The notes under the pieces: generated by a model | Seen by the model: only the letters and a program-made list of their open reading frames with translations | The model's database searches: none | What the model was told of the DNA's origin: nothing | Program-made: the position numbers and the translations under genes | Assembly (NCBI GenBank): GCA_900199655.1 | Contig: FZRE01000012.1 | Span: forward strand, 62,001 to 126,000 | Length of the DNA: 64,000 nt | Direction of reading: 5' to 3' | Source: Prevotellaceae bacterium KH2P17 | GTDB lineage: Bacteria; Bacteroidota; Bacteroidia; Bacteroidales; Bacteroidaceae | Shown: positions 35,363 to 43,210 of the stretch, piece after piece | Numbering within the stretch: the first letter of the stretch is position 1 | How the letters are laid out: each line of letters starts with the position of its first letter

Positions 35363-37360
35363 ATGGAGTACTACGAAGGCAGACTATGTGTATCCTACCA
35401 AGAGCTGGTGAATGGTGGCATCATGAGTGCCGCCAACTACAAGCAGACAGCGGCACGCGGCAAGATGCGTGTGGTGCGTCGCGGTGGTGGCAGTGGCTGT
35501 TGTGCTCTTGTCGCTGTAGACAGTCTTCCGAGCAGGTTCAAATCCAAGGTTCGTGAGCTCTATCCCGACGGCGCACAGACCCACCTGCGGCTGTGGGTGA
35601 TGGAGAACTACGAGACGGACCAGGAGGCCGTGGCGTTCTTCCGCGACAAGGAGAACACGGGGGTGGATCTGCAGCAATATCCCGAGAAGATAAGGGAATA
35701 TGTGACGAACGCGAGTGTGCTGAACACGTGTATCAAGCTATACAATCGTGCCGCAACGGCGAGGAAGCTGATGGGCGAGAAGTACAACTGGGACGAGATG
35801 GCGGACACTATCGAGGCCTTGCGCAAGGAGCTGGGCCACACGCTTCCGACGAGCACGCTGCGTTTTCGGAAGAAGGTGAACGAGTACAGGTGCGAGGGTT
35901 ACGGCTGCCTTATCAGCGGCAAGTTCGGCAACCAGAACAAGCGTCTGGTGACGAAGGCCGTGGAAGAGGCCGTGCTGAGCCTCTCCTGTCTTGAGAACAA
36001 GCCCTACAATACGACCGTGTGGGAGCAGTGGAACATGTTCCTCTGCGGCGAACTTGACATCTTCCACCTCGATACGGGCGAGCTGCTCAACCCCGACGAC
36101 TTCACGGACAAGAACGGTGAGCCGCTGGTGCTGAGCGAGAGCACCATCAGCAACATCCTGAACCAGCCGGCAAACAAGCTGCGCATCAACCAGCGGTTGC
36201 TGATGCCCGTGACGCTGATGCACGAGGAGCTACCGCACATGCACCGCCACAACGGCCGTTACTCACTGAGCCAGATTACGATGGACGACGTGGACCTGAG
36301 TCGTAAGCTGAAGGACACGAAGAAGTGGGTACATGCCTACTATGCCTACGATGATGTGAGCGAGTGCGTGCTTGGGGCGAGCTATGCCAGGGAAAAGGAC
36401 ACCCCGCTGGTGGTAGAGTGCTTCAGGGACATGTTCCGGCTCCTTGCCGCCAACGGCTGGGGCACGCCGAAAGGCATTGAGGTGGAGAACCACCTGATGT
36501 CGCAGTGGCGCGACACCTATCTGAGCCCGGGCGTGGTATTCGAGTTCGTTCGCTTCTGCGCCCCGCAGAACTCCCAGGAGAAGCGTGCGGAACACTATAA
36601 CGGCGCGAAGAAGACCAGCATCATCCACAAGAACCATGCCGGCATCGGGCGTCCGTGGGGCAAGGGAAAGCGCAGGGTTGAGCAGAAGAAGGTGAGCGAC
36701 GCGAGCAACGAGCTTTATGAGGAGAAGAAGTATTACAGCTGGGACGAGCTGGTGGCCGATGACCGGCAGGACAACTGGGAATGGAACCACTCGCTACACA
36801 GCGACCAGAAGAAGTGGCCCGGCAAGACCCGCTGGGAGGTGCTCGTGGAGAACGTGAACCCCGACCTGTGGCCACTTGACCGCCGCATGCTGGCACGCTG
36901 GATAGGCGTGAGCGTGGAGACGAGCGTGCGCAGGAACTCGACGGTGCGCGTGAACTATGGCGACTGGTGGCTGAGTGGCCCGGAGGTGCTGGAGCGCCTT
37001 GCCCCGAACAACTACAAGGTAACGGCGTGCTACCTGCCCAACGAGGAGGGCCAGCCCCAGGATGTATACCTCTACCAGGATGACCGATACATCGACACGG
37101 TGGAGAAGGTGGAGACCTACAACCGTGTGATGGCCGAGCAGACAGCCGAGGACAGGGAGAAGTTCGAAAAGCAGCAGAAGAAGGTGAGCCACTTCAACAA
37201 GTATCTGAAAGAGCGTGCCATCAGCAAGGTGGGCGTGATGAAGACCACGAAGGCACCAGTGCTGGAAGAACCGAAAGAGCTGGCCGTTACCCCACAAGAG
37301 ACAAAAGCCCCGACGCTGCCACGGATCAGTGCGTCAAGCCACGCTTTGGCAGATATGTAA
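35363..37360 (+). CDS. MuA-like DDE transposase
   Basis: 665 residues from ATG 35363, with a strong AGGAGGTG at 35351-35358. The N-terminal part carries a MerR/Mu-type HTH (about 5-30, LCVSYQELVNGGIMSAANYKQ). The central RNase H-fold core (about 300-460) contains QITMDDVDL with the first Asp and NSQEKRAEHYNGAKK with the final Glu. The middle acidic position appears as GIEVENHL, where an Asp would be expected. The C-terminal domain holds MuA's beta-barrel-like region. It joins phage ends to target DNA for lysogeny and replication. Length matches MuA (663). Confidence 0.9.
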   Translation: MEYYEGRLCVSYQELVNGGIMSAANYKQTAARGKMRVVRRGGGSGCCALVAVDSLPSRFKSKVRELYPDGAQTHLRLWVMENYETDQEAVAFFRDKENTGVDLQQYPEKIREYVTNASVLNTCIKLYNRAATARKLMGEKYNWDEMADTIEALRKELGHTLPTSTLRFRKKVNEYRCEGYGCLISGKFGNQNKRLVTKAVEEAVLSLSCLENKPYNTTVWEQWNMFLCGELDIFHLDTGELLNPDDFTDKNGEPLVLSESTISNILNQPANKLRINQRLLMPVTLMHEELPHMHRHNGRYSLSQITMDDVDLSRKLKDTKKWVHAYYAYDDVSECVLGASYAREKDTPLVVECFRDMFRLLAANGWGTPKGIEVENHLMSQWRDTYLSPGVVFEFVRFCAPQNSQEKRAEHYNGAKKTSIIHKNHAGIGRPWGKGKRRVEQKKVSDASNELYEEKKYYSWDELVADDRQDNWEWNHSLHSDQKKWPGKTRWEVLVENVNPDLWPLDRRMLARWIGVSVETSVRRNSTVRVNYGDWWLSGPEVLERLAPNNYKVTACYLPNEEGQPQDVYLYQDDRYIDTVEKVETYNRVMAEQTAEDREKFEKQQKKVSHFNKYLKERAISKVGVMKTTKAPVLEEPKELAVTPQETKAPTLPRISASSHALADM

Positions 37361-37386
37361 GAATAACGATTAAACGCCATTAGAAT

Positions 37387-38262
37387 ATGATTAGTGAGAC
37401 TCAAAAACAGCGGATACTGGAGGCGATAGCCGCCAACCGCAGGAACTATCCGAGCGACGCGAAGCACGCGTCTGCGCTGGGCATATCGGCCAGCGTGTAT
37501 AACGGCCTAAAGAAAGGCCAGACGGAGAAGACGCTGAGCGACGCCAACTGGGTTAGCATCGCCCGGCGGCTGGACGTGAACCTGCGCGAGACGATTGAGT
37601 GGAAAGGCGCACAGACCGAGACCTTCAAGTACATCAGCATTCAGCTGGAGGCATGCCAGGAGCGCAGCCTTAGTGTGATACTGTGCGACCTGCCGAACAT
37701 CGGCAAGACCTACACGGCACGCTGGTATGTGCATGAGCACAGGAACGCCGTGTATGTGGACTGCTCGCAGGTGAAAACGAAGCGTGCGCTGGTGAGGAAG
37801 ATAGCCAGGGAGTTCGGCGTGGACGCTGCGGGCAAGTACCAGGACACCTACGAAGACCTGGTGTATTACCTGCGCTCGATGGAACGCCCGCTGGTGGTGC
37901 TCGACGAGGCCGGCGACCTGCAGTACGAGGCCTTCCTGGAACTGAAGGCCCTGTGGAACGCCACGGAGATGTGCTGCGGGTGGTACATGATGGGGGCTGA
38001 CGGCCTGCGCGCCAAGATAGACCGCATGGTGGAGTGCCAGAAGGTGGGCTATGCCGAGATATTCTCGCGCTACGGCGGCAAGTACAGCAAGGTGACACCC
38101 GACCAGGCAGAAGACCGCAAGGCATTCCTACTGGAGCAGGCCCGTGTGGTGGCGACGGTGAATGCCCCCGAGGGGATGGACATCGGCCAGATCGTGCGCA
38201 AGAGTGGCGGCGGACTGCGACGTGTATATACGGAAATTGAGAAACTGAAGAAAGGAGCTTGA
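37387..38262 (+). CDS. MuB-like AAA ATPase, transposition target selector
   Basis: 291 residues. An N-terminal HTH (about 20-65, ASALGISASVYNGLKKGQ) precedes an AAA domain with Walker A LPNIGKTYTARW (near 100) and Walker B PLVVLDEAGDL (near 165). The C-terminal part (DIGQIVRKSGGGLRRVYTEI) is as in MuB/TniB-type ATPases. It binds target DNA and stimulates the transposase. It lies 26 bp downstream of the transposase gene. Confidence 0.88.
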   Translation: MISETQKQRILEAIAANRRNYPSDAKHASALGISASVYNGLKKGQTEKTLSDANWVSIARRLDVNLRETIEWKGAQTETFKYISIQLEACQERSLSVILCDLPNIGKTYTARWYVHEHRNAVYVDCSQVKTKRALVRKIAREFGVDAAGKYQDTYEDLVYYLRSMERPLVVLDEAGDLQYEAFLELKALWNATEMCCGWYMMGADGLRAKIDRMVECQKVGYAEIFSRYGGKYSKVTPDQAEDRKAFLLEQARVVATVNAPEGMDIGQIVRKSGGGLRRVYTEIEKLKKGA

Positions 38263-38266
38263 TGTG

Positions 38267-38503
38267 ATGACAAAAATAGAAATGGAGGCTATGGAAGCCG
38301 TTATCGGCATGCGTAAGGAAATGGCCAAAGCTAATGAGATAGACTGGGAGCAGCGCCGGTATGAGATAGCGAAAGACCTTTATATCCAAACCTGCCAACA
38401 GGTAAAATTAGAGGGTGATAATACTGCAGGAGATGTATTTCGAAGTGCGGCGTGGGTATCTCGTGTGGCTGCCGATTACTTAATAGAGGTTTTGAAAAAG
38501 TAG
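38267..38503 (+). CDS. Small phage protein of unknown function
   Basis: 78 residues from ATG 38267 (38264 is an alternative). Highly charged and helical (MEAMEAVIGMRKEMAKANE). It stops 3 bp before the next ATG, so it is part of the early operon. Confidence 0.6.
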   Translation: MTKIEMEAMEAVIGMRKEMAKANEIDWEQRRYEIAKDLYIQTCQQVKLEGDNTAGDVFRSAAWVSRVAADYLIEVLKK

Positions 38504-38505
38504 TT

Positions 38506-39129
38506 ATGGCAAAGCGCGCATACAGCCCGAAGGAAATAGCGGCGAAGACCTACAAGACGCTGCCATGGGGTGGTCGCTGGGCGGAATGCTTCGGCCTGCC
38601 TGAGGAGAACTCCACCTGGTTCATCAGCGGCGCGAGCGCAGCCGGCAAGAGCAGTTTCGTGATGCAACTGGCGCGCGAGTTGACCCATTACGGGCAAGTG
38701 CTCTACCTAAGTTATGAGGAGGGCGTGAGCCAAAGTTTCCAGGAAAGAGTAAAACTCTTCGAGATGGAGAAGTGCCAGGGCTGGTTTCGCGTGGTGACGG
38801 AGGACACGATAGAAGACCTGACGGCAAGGCTGAAGAAGCGGCATTCGGCAAAGTTCATCATCGTGGACAGCTACCAGGAGAGCGGCTGGGAATGGCCGGA
38901 GACGAAGAAGCTGATAGAGTCCTTTCCACGGAAGAGTTTCATTTTTATCAGCATGGAAGCCAAGGGACAGCCACTGGGCAAGCCTGCGCTCAGACTTCGC
39001 TACAAGGCAGGCGTGAAGGTGAGGGTCGTGGGGTTCATGGCATACTGCCAGGGACGCTTCAATCCCGATGCGGGCAACAGCTTTGTGGTTTGGGAAGAAG
39101 GTATTTTAAGAACATCAAACAAAGTATGA
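38506..39129 (+). CDS. RecA-fold ATPase of the early region
   Basis: 207 residues from ATG 38506. Walker A is ISGASAAGKSSFVMQLA (near 40-55), followed by LTHYGQVLYLSYEEG and a Walker B-like FIIVDSY (near 122). This is the RecA/RadA/DnaB-like fold, short and without a lid or Zn domain. Mu itself has no such gene. It may help recombination or replication of the transposing phage; the partner is unknown. Confidence 0.75.
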   Translation: MAKRAYSPKEIAAKTYKTLPWGGRWAECFGLPEENSTWFISGASAAGKSSFVMQLARELTHYGQVLYLSYEEGVSQSFQERVKLFEMEKCQGWFRVVTEDTIEDLTARLKKRHSAKFIIVDSYQESGWEWPETKKLIESFPRKSFIFISMEAKGQPLGKPALRLRYKAGVKVRVVGFMAYCQGRFNPDAGNSFVVWEEGILRTSNKV

Positions 39130-39130
39130 C

Positions 39131-39301
39131 ATGGCAAGCAAGCGGGACAACCTACTGTACAGGTTACGGAAGAAGGGTGTGAGGGTCCATACACGTGAAC
39201 GGACGATATACTTCGTGTTTGACGGAGAACCTTTTAAAATCAGGCAGGTGAAACGCCTGTGCCGGGAGTTTGATTTTCATGTACAATTAGAAATAGAATA
39301 A
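39131..39301 (+). CDS. Very small basic phage protein
   Basis: 56 residues starting 1 bp after the previous stop (MASKRDNLLYRLRKKGV). The pattern basic helix, short beta strands (TIYFVFDGEPFKI), helix could bind nucleic acid. No family recognised. Confidence 0.55.
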   Translation: MASKRDNLLYRLRKKGVRVHTRERTIYFVFDGEPFKIRQVKRLCREFDFHVQLEIE

Positions 39302-39305
39302 GGAA

Positions 39306-39590
39306 ATGAGCAAAGTTGACCGAATGGTGGTGCTCACCCCACCAAGAATGAAAGCTACCCTTGAACGGCTGGTGAGCGAAGGGCATACATGTGGCTATTG
39401 TCATGGCAACGGATTTTTCTGGGGGCTGGACGAATACGGTGAGAATGAAAAGACTCCATGCCCGATGTGCAAGGGCAGCGGCAGGCTCGATGCGGTGATA
39501 ACAGTTGAGTGGAAAGCAGCGACCTCCCCCGACCCCCCCGAAGGAGGGGGGTGCCTGGCGGGAACTTTTTCCGAAGGAGGTGGGCAATGA
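39306..39590 (+). CDS. Small zinc-finger protein, DnaJ CxxCxGxG type
   Basis: 94 residues. CGYCHGNG and CPMCKGSG form a pair of DnaJ-like CxxCxGxG units (about 29-58), which bind one zinc. The last ~22 residues (from TSPDPPEGGG) are encoded by a GC-rich palindromic repeat that runs into the gene, so the native C-terminus is probably the ITVEWK region. A second gene of this type is at 41556. Confidence 0.65.
   Translation: MSKVDRMVVLTPPRMKATLERLVSEGHTCGYCHGNGFFWGLDEYGENEKTPCPMCKGSGRLDAVITVEWKAATSPDPPEGGGCLAGTFSEGGGQ
39520..39560 (+). repeat. GC-rich palindromic repeat inside phage DNA, copy 1
   Basis: GACCTCCCCCGACCCCCCCG paired with AAGGAGGGGGGTGCCTGGCG. Nearly the same sequence occurs at about 39721-39765, where it is intergenic. 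The element extends the upstream coding frame by about 20 codons. Confidence 0.75.
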
Positions 39591-39706
39591 GGATACTCCG
39601 GGACTTTTTGCTGGCCATACGGACTGTTGTAGCGCTGCCTTTCATCATTCTTTTACTGGTTGTTCTCAAAATCTTTTTGAGGGACATGGATATCGCCGAG
39701 GATTAA
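39587..39706 (+). CDS. Small single-helix membrane protein
   Basis: 39 residues; the start overlaps the zinc-finger gene's stop (ATGA). One long hydrophobic helix (LLAIRTVVALPFIILLLVV) ends in an acidic tail. Possibly a phage membrane effector; too short to assign. Confidence 0.45.
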   Translation: MRILRDFLLAIRTVVALPFIILLLVVLKIFLRDMDIAED

Positions 39707-39720
39707 CAACGGAAAAAATG

Positions 39721-39765
39721 CAACCTCCCCCAACCCCTCCGAAGGAGGGGGGTGCCTGGCGGGAC
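39721..39765 (+). repeat. GC-rich palindromic repeat inside phage DNA, copy 2
   Basis: CAACCTCCCCCAACCCCTCC, then GAAGGAGGGGGGTGCCTGGCG. It is close to copy 1 and similar in kind to the host's 2272-2960 family but different in sequence. Confidence 0.75.
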
Positions 39766-39815
39766 AATTTGCAATTATACTAATCATAATTATCAATTTA
39801 AAATAAGCAAGAAAC

Positions 39816-40106
39816 ATGGGAAAACTGAGATACAGGTCGATGATACCTAATGACAAACCGGAATGGCTGCTGCGGCTGCAGCTGGAGATTAGCCAGGCAT
39901 ACAGCATCCGCGGCATGGAGGACACGCCGGAAGACTGGCAGTGGCTGAAGGACTTGGTGAACGCGAATATCATGGAGTTCTACAACCGGCGAGACATCAC
40001 CGTGATGAGTGAGATAGAAACAGCCGTCGTCACGGATGAAGGGAAGACGGTGCTGCAGATTAAACGTAACAAGAAAGTGGTACAAACGTATTCAATCACG
40101 GATTGA
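39816..40106 (+). CDS. Phage protein of unknown function
   Basis: 96 residues. The helical N-terminal half (WLLRLQLEISQAYS) and beta-type C-terminal half (TAVVTDEGKTVLQIKRN) show no named family. It lies between two spacer regions in the early operon. Confidence 0.55.
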   Translation: MGKLRYRSMIPNDKPEWLLRLQLEISQAYSIRGMEDTPEDWQWLKDLVNANIMEFYNRRDITVMSEIETAVVTDEGKTVLQIKRNKKVVQTYSITD

Positions 40107-40188
40107 TTATCGGCTGCATTCGGCAAAACAAGCGAGCTTGATTGCGCTCATTTGCACGACAATTTACATATAAAAATAAGAAAAGCGT

Positions 40189-40488
40189 ATGAGTAATTTT
40201 TTTGAGGAGTTGAAGAAGCGGTTGCAGGTGTGGCACGAGGAGCGTGCGGCACGCATTGAGGACCGGCGCCAGGCAGAGCTGGACGCAGAGGCACGGGTAG
40301 CCGTGCAGGTAATGGAATATGGCGGTGAGCTGTTTGCCTGTGTGAACGGCATCCCCTTGTTCGGTGTGAGCGACCTTAAGGGCACTTTGCCCGAAGCGGT
40401 AGCCCATGCCCGGCGGAACTATAAAGACTGGAAGGAGGAGAAGCTATGGGAGCGGAACGGAACTACGCGCGTTTCTACTGTCTCTTGA
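40189..40488 (+). CDS. Phage protein with N-terminal coiled coil
   Basis: 99 residues. The N-terminal 45 are charged and helical (FFEELKKRLQVWHEERAARI), then a small beta unit (YGGELFACVNGIPLFGVSDL). It overlaps the GemA-like gene by 43 bp. No family recognised. Confidence 0.6.
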   Translation: MSNFFEELKKRLQVWHEERAARIEDRRQAELDAEARVAVQVMEYGGELFACVNGIPLFGVSDLKGTLPEAVAHARRNYKDWKEEKLWERNGTTRVSTVS

Positions 40489-40988
40489 AGCGCCTGCCGG
40501 GTGCAGATAAGGAGACGCTGGTGGAGCAGTTCACGAATGGGCGGACAGTACACCTGCACGAGACCACCGAACGTGAGTACCGCATAATGTGCGACCAGAT
40601 GGAACGTGTGGCGGGTTACGACGAGCGAAAGGCTGCGTGGAGGGAAGAGATAAGGAAGAAGCGCAGCCTGTGCCTGAAGCTGATGCAGCGTCTGGGCGTG
40701 AACACCACGGACTGGCCCACGGTAGACAACTTCTGCCAGAACCCACGGGTGGGCGGCAAGCCCTTCGCCAGATTGAGCATAGAGGAGCTTGATGCGTTGC
40801 AGCGGAAGCTGCGAGCAATAGAGCGGCACGGAGGACTGAATAAGAAAACCTCCTCCAATCCTGCCTCCCCCAACCCATTGCTTTCCCTCGCTTCGCGAAC
40901 AGCGACCTTCGGTTCCGAGGGGAGGGAAACCAGCCAAGGAAAGGGAGCTTTTATTGTATTTCCAATGTATAACATAAAAGAGAATTAG
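40446..40988 (+). CDS. GemA/gp16-like Mu regulatory protein
   Basis: 180 residues. The segment RSLCLKLMQRLGVNTTDWPTVDNF..RLSIEELDALQRKLRAIE (split here) resembles the GemA/gp16 family (DUF1018) of Mu-like phages, which affects host gene expression. Residues from about 138 on (TSSNPASPNPLL..) are low quality and come from a palindromic repeat at 40850-40945. The original stop has probably been overwritten. Confidence 0.6.
   Translation: MGAERNYARFYCLLKRLPGADKETLVEQFTNGRTVHLHETTEREYRIMCDQMERVAGYDERKAAWREEIRKKRSLCLKLMQRLGVNTTDWPTVDNFCQNPRVGGKPFARLSIEELDALQRKLRAIERHGGLNKKTSSNPASPNPLLSLASRTATFGSEGRETSQGKGAFIVFPMYNIKEN
40850..40945 (+). repeat. Palindromic repeat inserted in the GemA-like gene
   Basis: TTTCCCTCGCTTCGCGAACAG, then GACCTTCGGTTCCGAGGGGAGGG, form an imperfect hairpin downstream of CTCCTCCAATCCTGCCTCCC. 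Together with the copies at 39520 and 39721 it shows that repeats have colonised spacers and gene ends of this phage. Confidence 0.6.
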
Positions 40989-40992
40989 CAAA

Positions 40993-41559
40993 ATGGCAAC
41001 AAGAAAGAAGAAAGTGATTATTACGGGCGTGAGCCGTGAGCAGGCCGACGAGGCGTTTGCCACCTACGCCAAGAACGACGCCCAGCTGCAGAAAATCAAT
41101 GCGGACATAGAGCTGCAGTGTGCGAAGATCCGCGAGAAGTATGCCGACCGGATAGCGACGCTGACGGGTGACAGAGACCAGGCCTTTGACACGCTACAGG
41201 CTTTTGCCACGGAGAACCAGGCAGAACTGTTTGCGAAGAAGAAGAGCTTGGACATGGCACACGGCACCATCGGGTTCCGCACGGGCACGCCGAAGCTGAA
41301 GACGCTGAAAGGCTTTACCTGGGCAAGCGCGCTGGAACTGGCGAAGCGGTTCCTCCCGATGACCTACATTCGCCAGACTGAGGAGATAGCTAAGGACAGG
41401 CTATTGGCAGACCGTGACCTGAAAGAAGTGGCCGTGTACGACACTCCCAACGGCGACATGCGCGAGGTGAGCATGACGGAGGCGATGGCTGTATGTGGCA
41501 TCCAGGTGGTGCAGGACGAGGCTTTCTATGTAGAACCGAAGAAGGAGGAGACAACATGA
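40993..41559 (+). CDS. gam: Mu Gam-like host-nuclease inhibitor
   Basis: 188 residues. A long coiled-coil N-terminal half (ADEAFATYAKNDAQLQKINADIEL) is followed by the family's KKSLDMAHGTIGFRTGTPKLKTLKGFTW segment (read in two parts). Gam proteins are Ku-like and shield linear DNA ends from nucleases. Its stop overlaps the next start (ATGA). Confidence 0.88.
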   Translation: MATRKKKVIITGVSREQADEAFATYAKNDAQLQKINADIELQCAKIREKYADRIATLTGDRDQAFDTLQAFATENQAELFAKKKSLDMAHGTIGFRTGTPKLKTLKGFTWASALELAKRFLPMTYIRQTEEIAKDRLLADRDLKEVAVYDTPNGDMREVSMTEAMAVCGIQVVQDEAFYVEPKKEETT

Positions 41560-41738
41560 AAAAGGAAGTGACCAAATCGCCGAAGGTAGCCCTGTGCCGT
41601 GAATGCCACGGCACGGGGCTGATGCGGAACGTGTACGGAGCCACGGTCATTCCCTGTCCGCAGTGCGAGGGCAGCGGCAGGGTGATGGTGAGCTGCACGA
41701 TGACCCTCGACATCCGTCCTTATAAAGAGAAACGATAA
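41556..41738 (+). CDS. Second small DnaJ-type zinc-finger protein
   Basis: 60 residues with CRECHGTG and CPQCEGSG. It is a smaller relative of the 39306 protein in the same operon. Translation is coupled to gam by a 4-bp overlap. Confidence 0.65.
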   Translation: MKKEVTKSPKVALCRECHGTGLMRNVYGATVIPCPQCEGSGRVMVSCTMTLDIRPYKEKR

Positions 41739-41760
41739 CCCCATAAACCTGACCAGCAAG

Positions 41761-42045
41761 GTGAGCAAGAGGAAAGGAAAGAGCTATGCGAAGCGTGTTG
41801 CCGACATCAACCAGATATACGATACCTACATCAAGACGGGCCTGACGAACCGCGAGATATGGAAACGGTATGTCTATCCGAAGTACGGCATCAGCGAGCG
41901 CACCTTCTACAATCTGCTGAAGGCATCGACAACCTCCCATGTGGAGGACCTGTCGGAGCTTTCAGCAGAAGGTTTTTTGTTCCCCGAACTGTTATTTCCC
42001 GAAGATGAGACCCGAGACCCGACGTATTTTAGGAAACATCCTTAA
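41761..42045 (+). CDS. Phage HTH-type protein, GTG start
   Basis: 94 residues starting with GTG. The segment IYDTYIKTGLTNREIWKRYVYPKYGISERTF (read in parts) looks like a recombinase/terminase-type helix-turn-helix. It is last of the early/middle genes, where Mu carries its middle and late activators (mor, C), so a role as late activator is possible but unproven. It overlaps the next gene by 41 bp. Confidence 0.5.
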   Translation: MSKRKGKSYAKRVADINQIYDTYIKTGLTNREIWKRYVYPKYGISERTFYNLLKASTTSHVEDLSELSAEGFLFPELLFPEDETRDPTYFRKHP

Positions 42046-42565
42046 CGACATCCGTGTGGAGATGTCGGACGAGTTCGACCAGAATTTCGAGCGCGAGGCG
42101 TTTTTCAGCGAGGCGTGGGAGCGGCGTAAAGGCCCGATAAACTCGGACTATAAACTGCTTGCCGGCAGGAACGAGCGCCTGCGCAAAAGCATCATGAGCC
42201 GGACAACAGAGAACAGCATCACCTTCTATACCACCGAGCCTGATGCCCGGTACCACAACGAAGGCTGCGAAATCGTGGTAACGAAGAAGATGAAGCGTTT
42301 CTTCTGGGCGAAGTACTATGAAGCCATAGGAGCATTCAGCCGCAAGAAGGACGGGACGACGCGGAAGACCAAGCAGAACGCGGTGATAGCCGAGCAGTCG
42401 GAGTTCTGGAAGTTCATGGCGCTGAAGAAAGCCGGCACGACCATCAGAATACCCCGCCGCCGTTTCCTGGGCACGAGCCCGGAGGTGGAGAAATCCGTGC
42501 GTGAGATCATCGAGAGAAACATCACTGAATATATAAACTTAGAATTTGAGATTAACGAGAAATGA
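42005..42565 (+). CDS. Phage virion morphogenesis protein, Mu gpG-like
   Basis: 186 residues from ATG 42005. RYHNEGCEIVV and the C-terminal IRIPRRRFLGTSPEVEKSV match the P-x-R-x-F-x-G pattern of the Mu G/P2 S tail-completion family. It acts in joining heads and tails. The stop overlaps the next start by 4 bp. Confidence 0.75.
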   Translation: MRPETRRILGNILNDIRVEMSDEFDQNFEREAFFSEAWERRKGPINSDYKLLAGRNERLRKSIMSRTTENSITFYTTEPDARYHNEGCEIVVTKKMKRFFWAKYYEAIGAFSRKKDGTTRKTKQNAVIAEQSEFWKFMALKKAGTTIRIPRRRFLGTSPEVEKSVREIIERNITEYINLEFEINEK

Positions 42566-43059
42566 GAAAGGAACTGTACGGACTTATTTGTGAGCGCCTG
42601 TCGCGCCTGTATGAAACGGCGGATGGACAGCATGTGTATGTGGACGAGGGCGAGCCCGTGCCTGAGGGTGCGCAGCGCCTGGTGAAACATATAGACCTGT
42701 GGAACCACAACGTGGAGTTCATCGAGCAGGAGGAGAACTGGGAGCGTCCCGCGGTGTTCGTGGAGTTCGTGCCCATCCGCTGGAACGCCATACAGCCGGG
42801 CGTGGAATACCGTGCCGAGGCACAGGTGAACCTGCATGTGGTGACCGACTGGCAGGGCAGTACCTCACTGGGCAGCGAGTTGCGCGAGGACGGGCTGCGT
42901 GTGTTCGACCTGCTGGACACCATTCACAGGGAATTGGCCTGTGCCGAGGGAGAGACCTTCATGGAACTTGACCTTGTAGGCAGCCAGACGAACCACAACC
43001 ACGAGGAAATCATCGAAAACATCGAGATGTACCAGTGCGTGGCCATCAGAAGCCTGTAA
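42562..43059 (+). CDS. Phage head-tail or tail-completion protein
   Basis: 165 residues. The alpha/beta pattern (VFVEFVPIRWNAIQPGVEYR, AQVNLHVVTDWQGS) resembles tail-terminator-type proteins. It directly follows the gpG-like gene, which supports that role. The family is not certain. Confidence 0.55.
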   Translation: MRKELYGLICERLSRLYETADGQHVYVDEGEPVPEGAQRLVKHIDLWNHNVEFIEQEENWERPAVFVEFVPIRWNAIQPGVEYRAEAQVNLHVVTDWQGSTSLGSELREDGLRVFDLLDTIHRELACAEGETFMELDLVGSQTNHNHEEIIENIEMYQCVAIRSL

Positions 43060-43083
43060 ATGGTGAAAATCGAGCGAAAAGAC

Positions 43084-43123
43084 AAAAAATCCGCTACTTT
43101 TGTTTGGAAGTAACGGATTTTTT
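43084..43123. terminator. Bidirectional terminator between convergent blocks
   Basis: AAAAAATCCGCTACTT pairs with AAGTAACGGATTTTTT. The gpG-like operon ends at 43059 and the leftward head operon ends at 43211, so it serves both. Confidence 0.8.
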
Positions 43124-43134
43124 CGTATATTTGC
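43104..43134 (+). promoter_or_regulatory. Promoter-like sequence inside the terminator
   Basis: TTGG (43104-43107), 18-bp spacer, TATATTTGC (43126-43134). It would transcribe rightwards, antisense to the MuF-like gene, where no sense gene exists. Confidence 0.4.
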
Positions 43135-43210
43135 GGAAAGAACGATGCGGAATTTCACATGTCGGCGTTTTCAACGTGCAGGCTTCGGAATTTACAGCAT
43201 CGTTTTTTTA

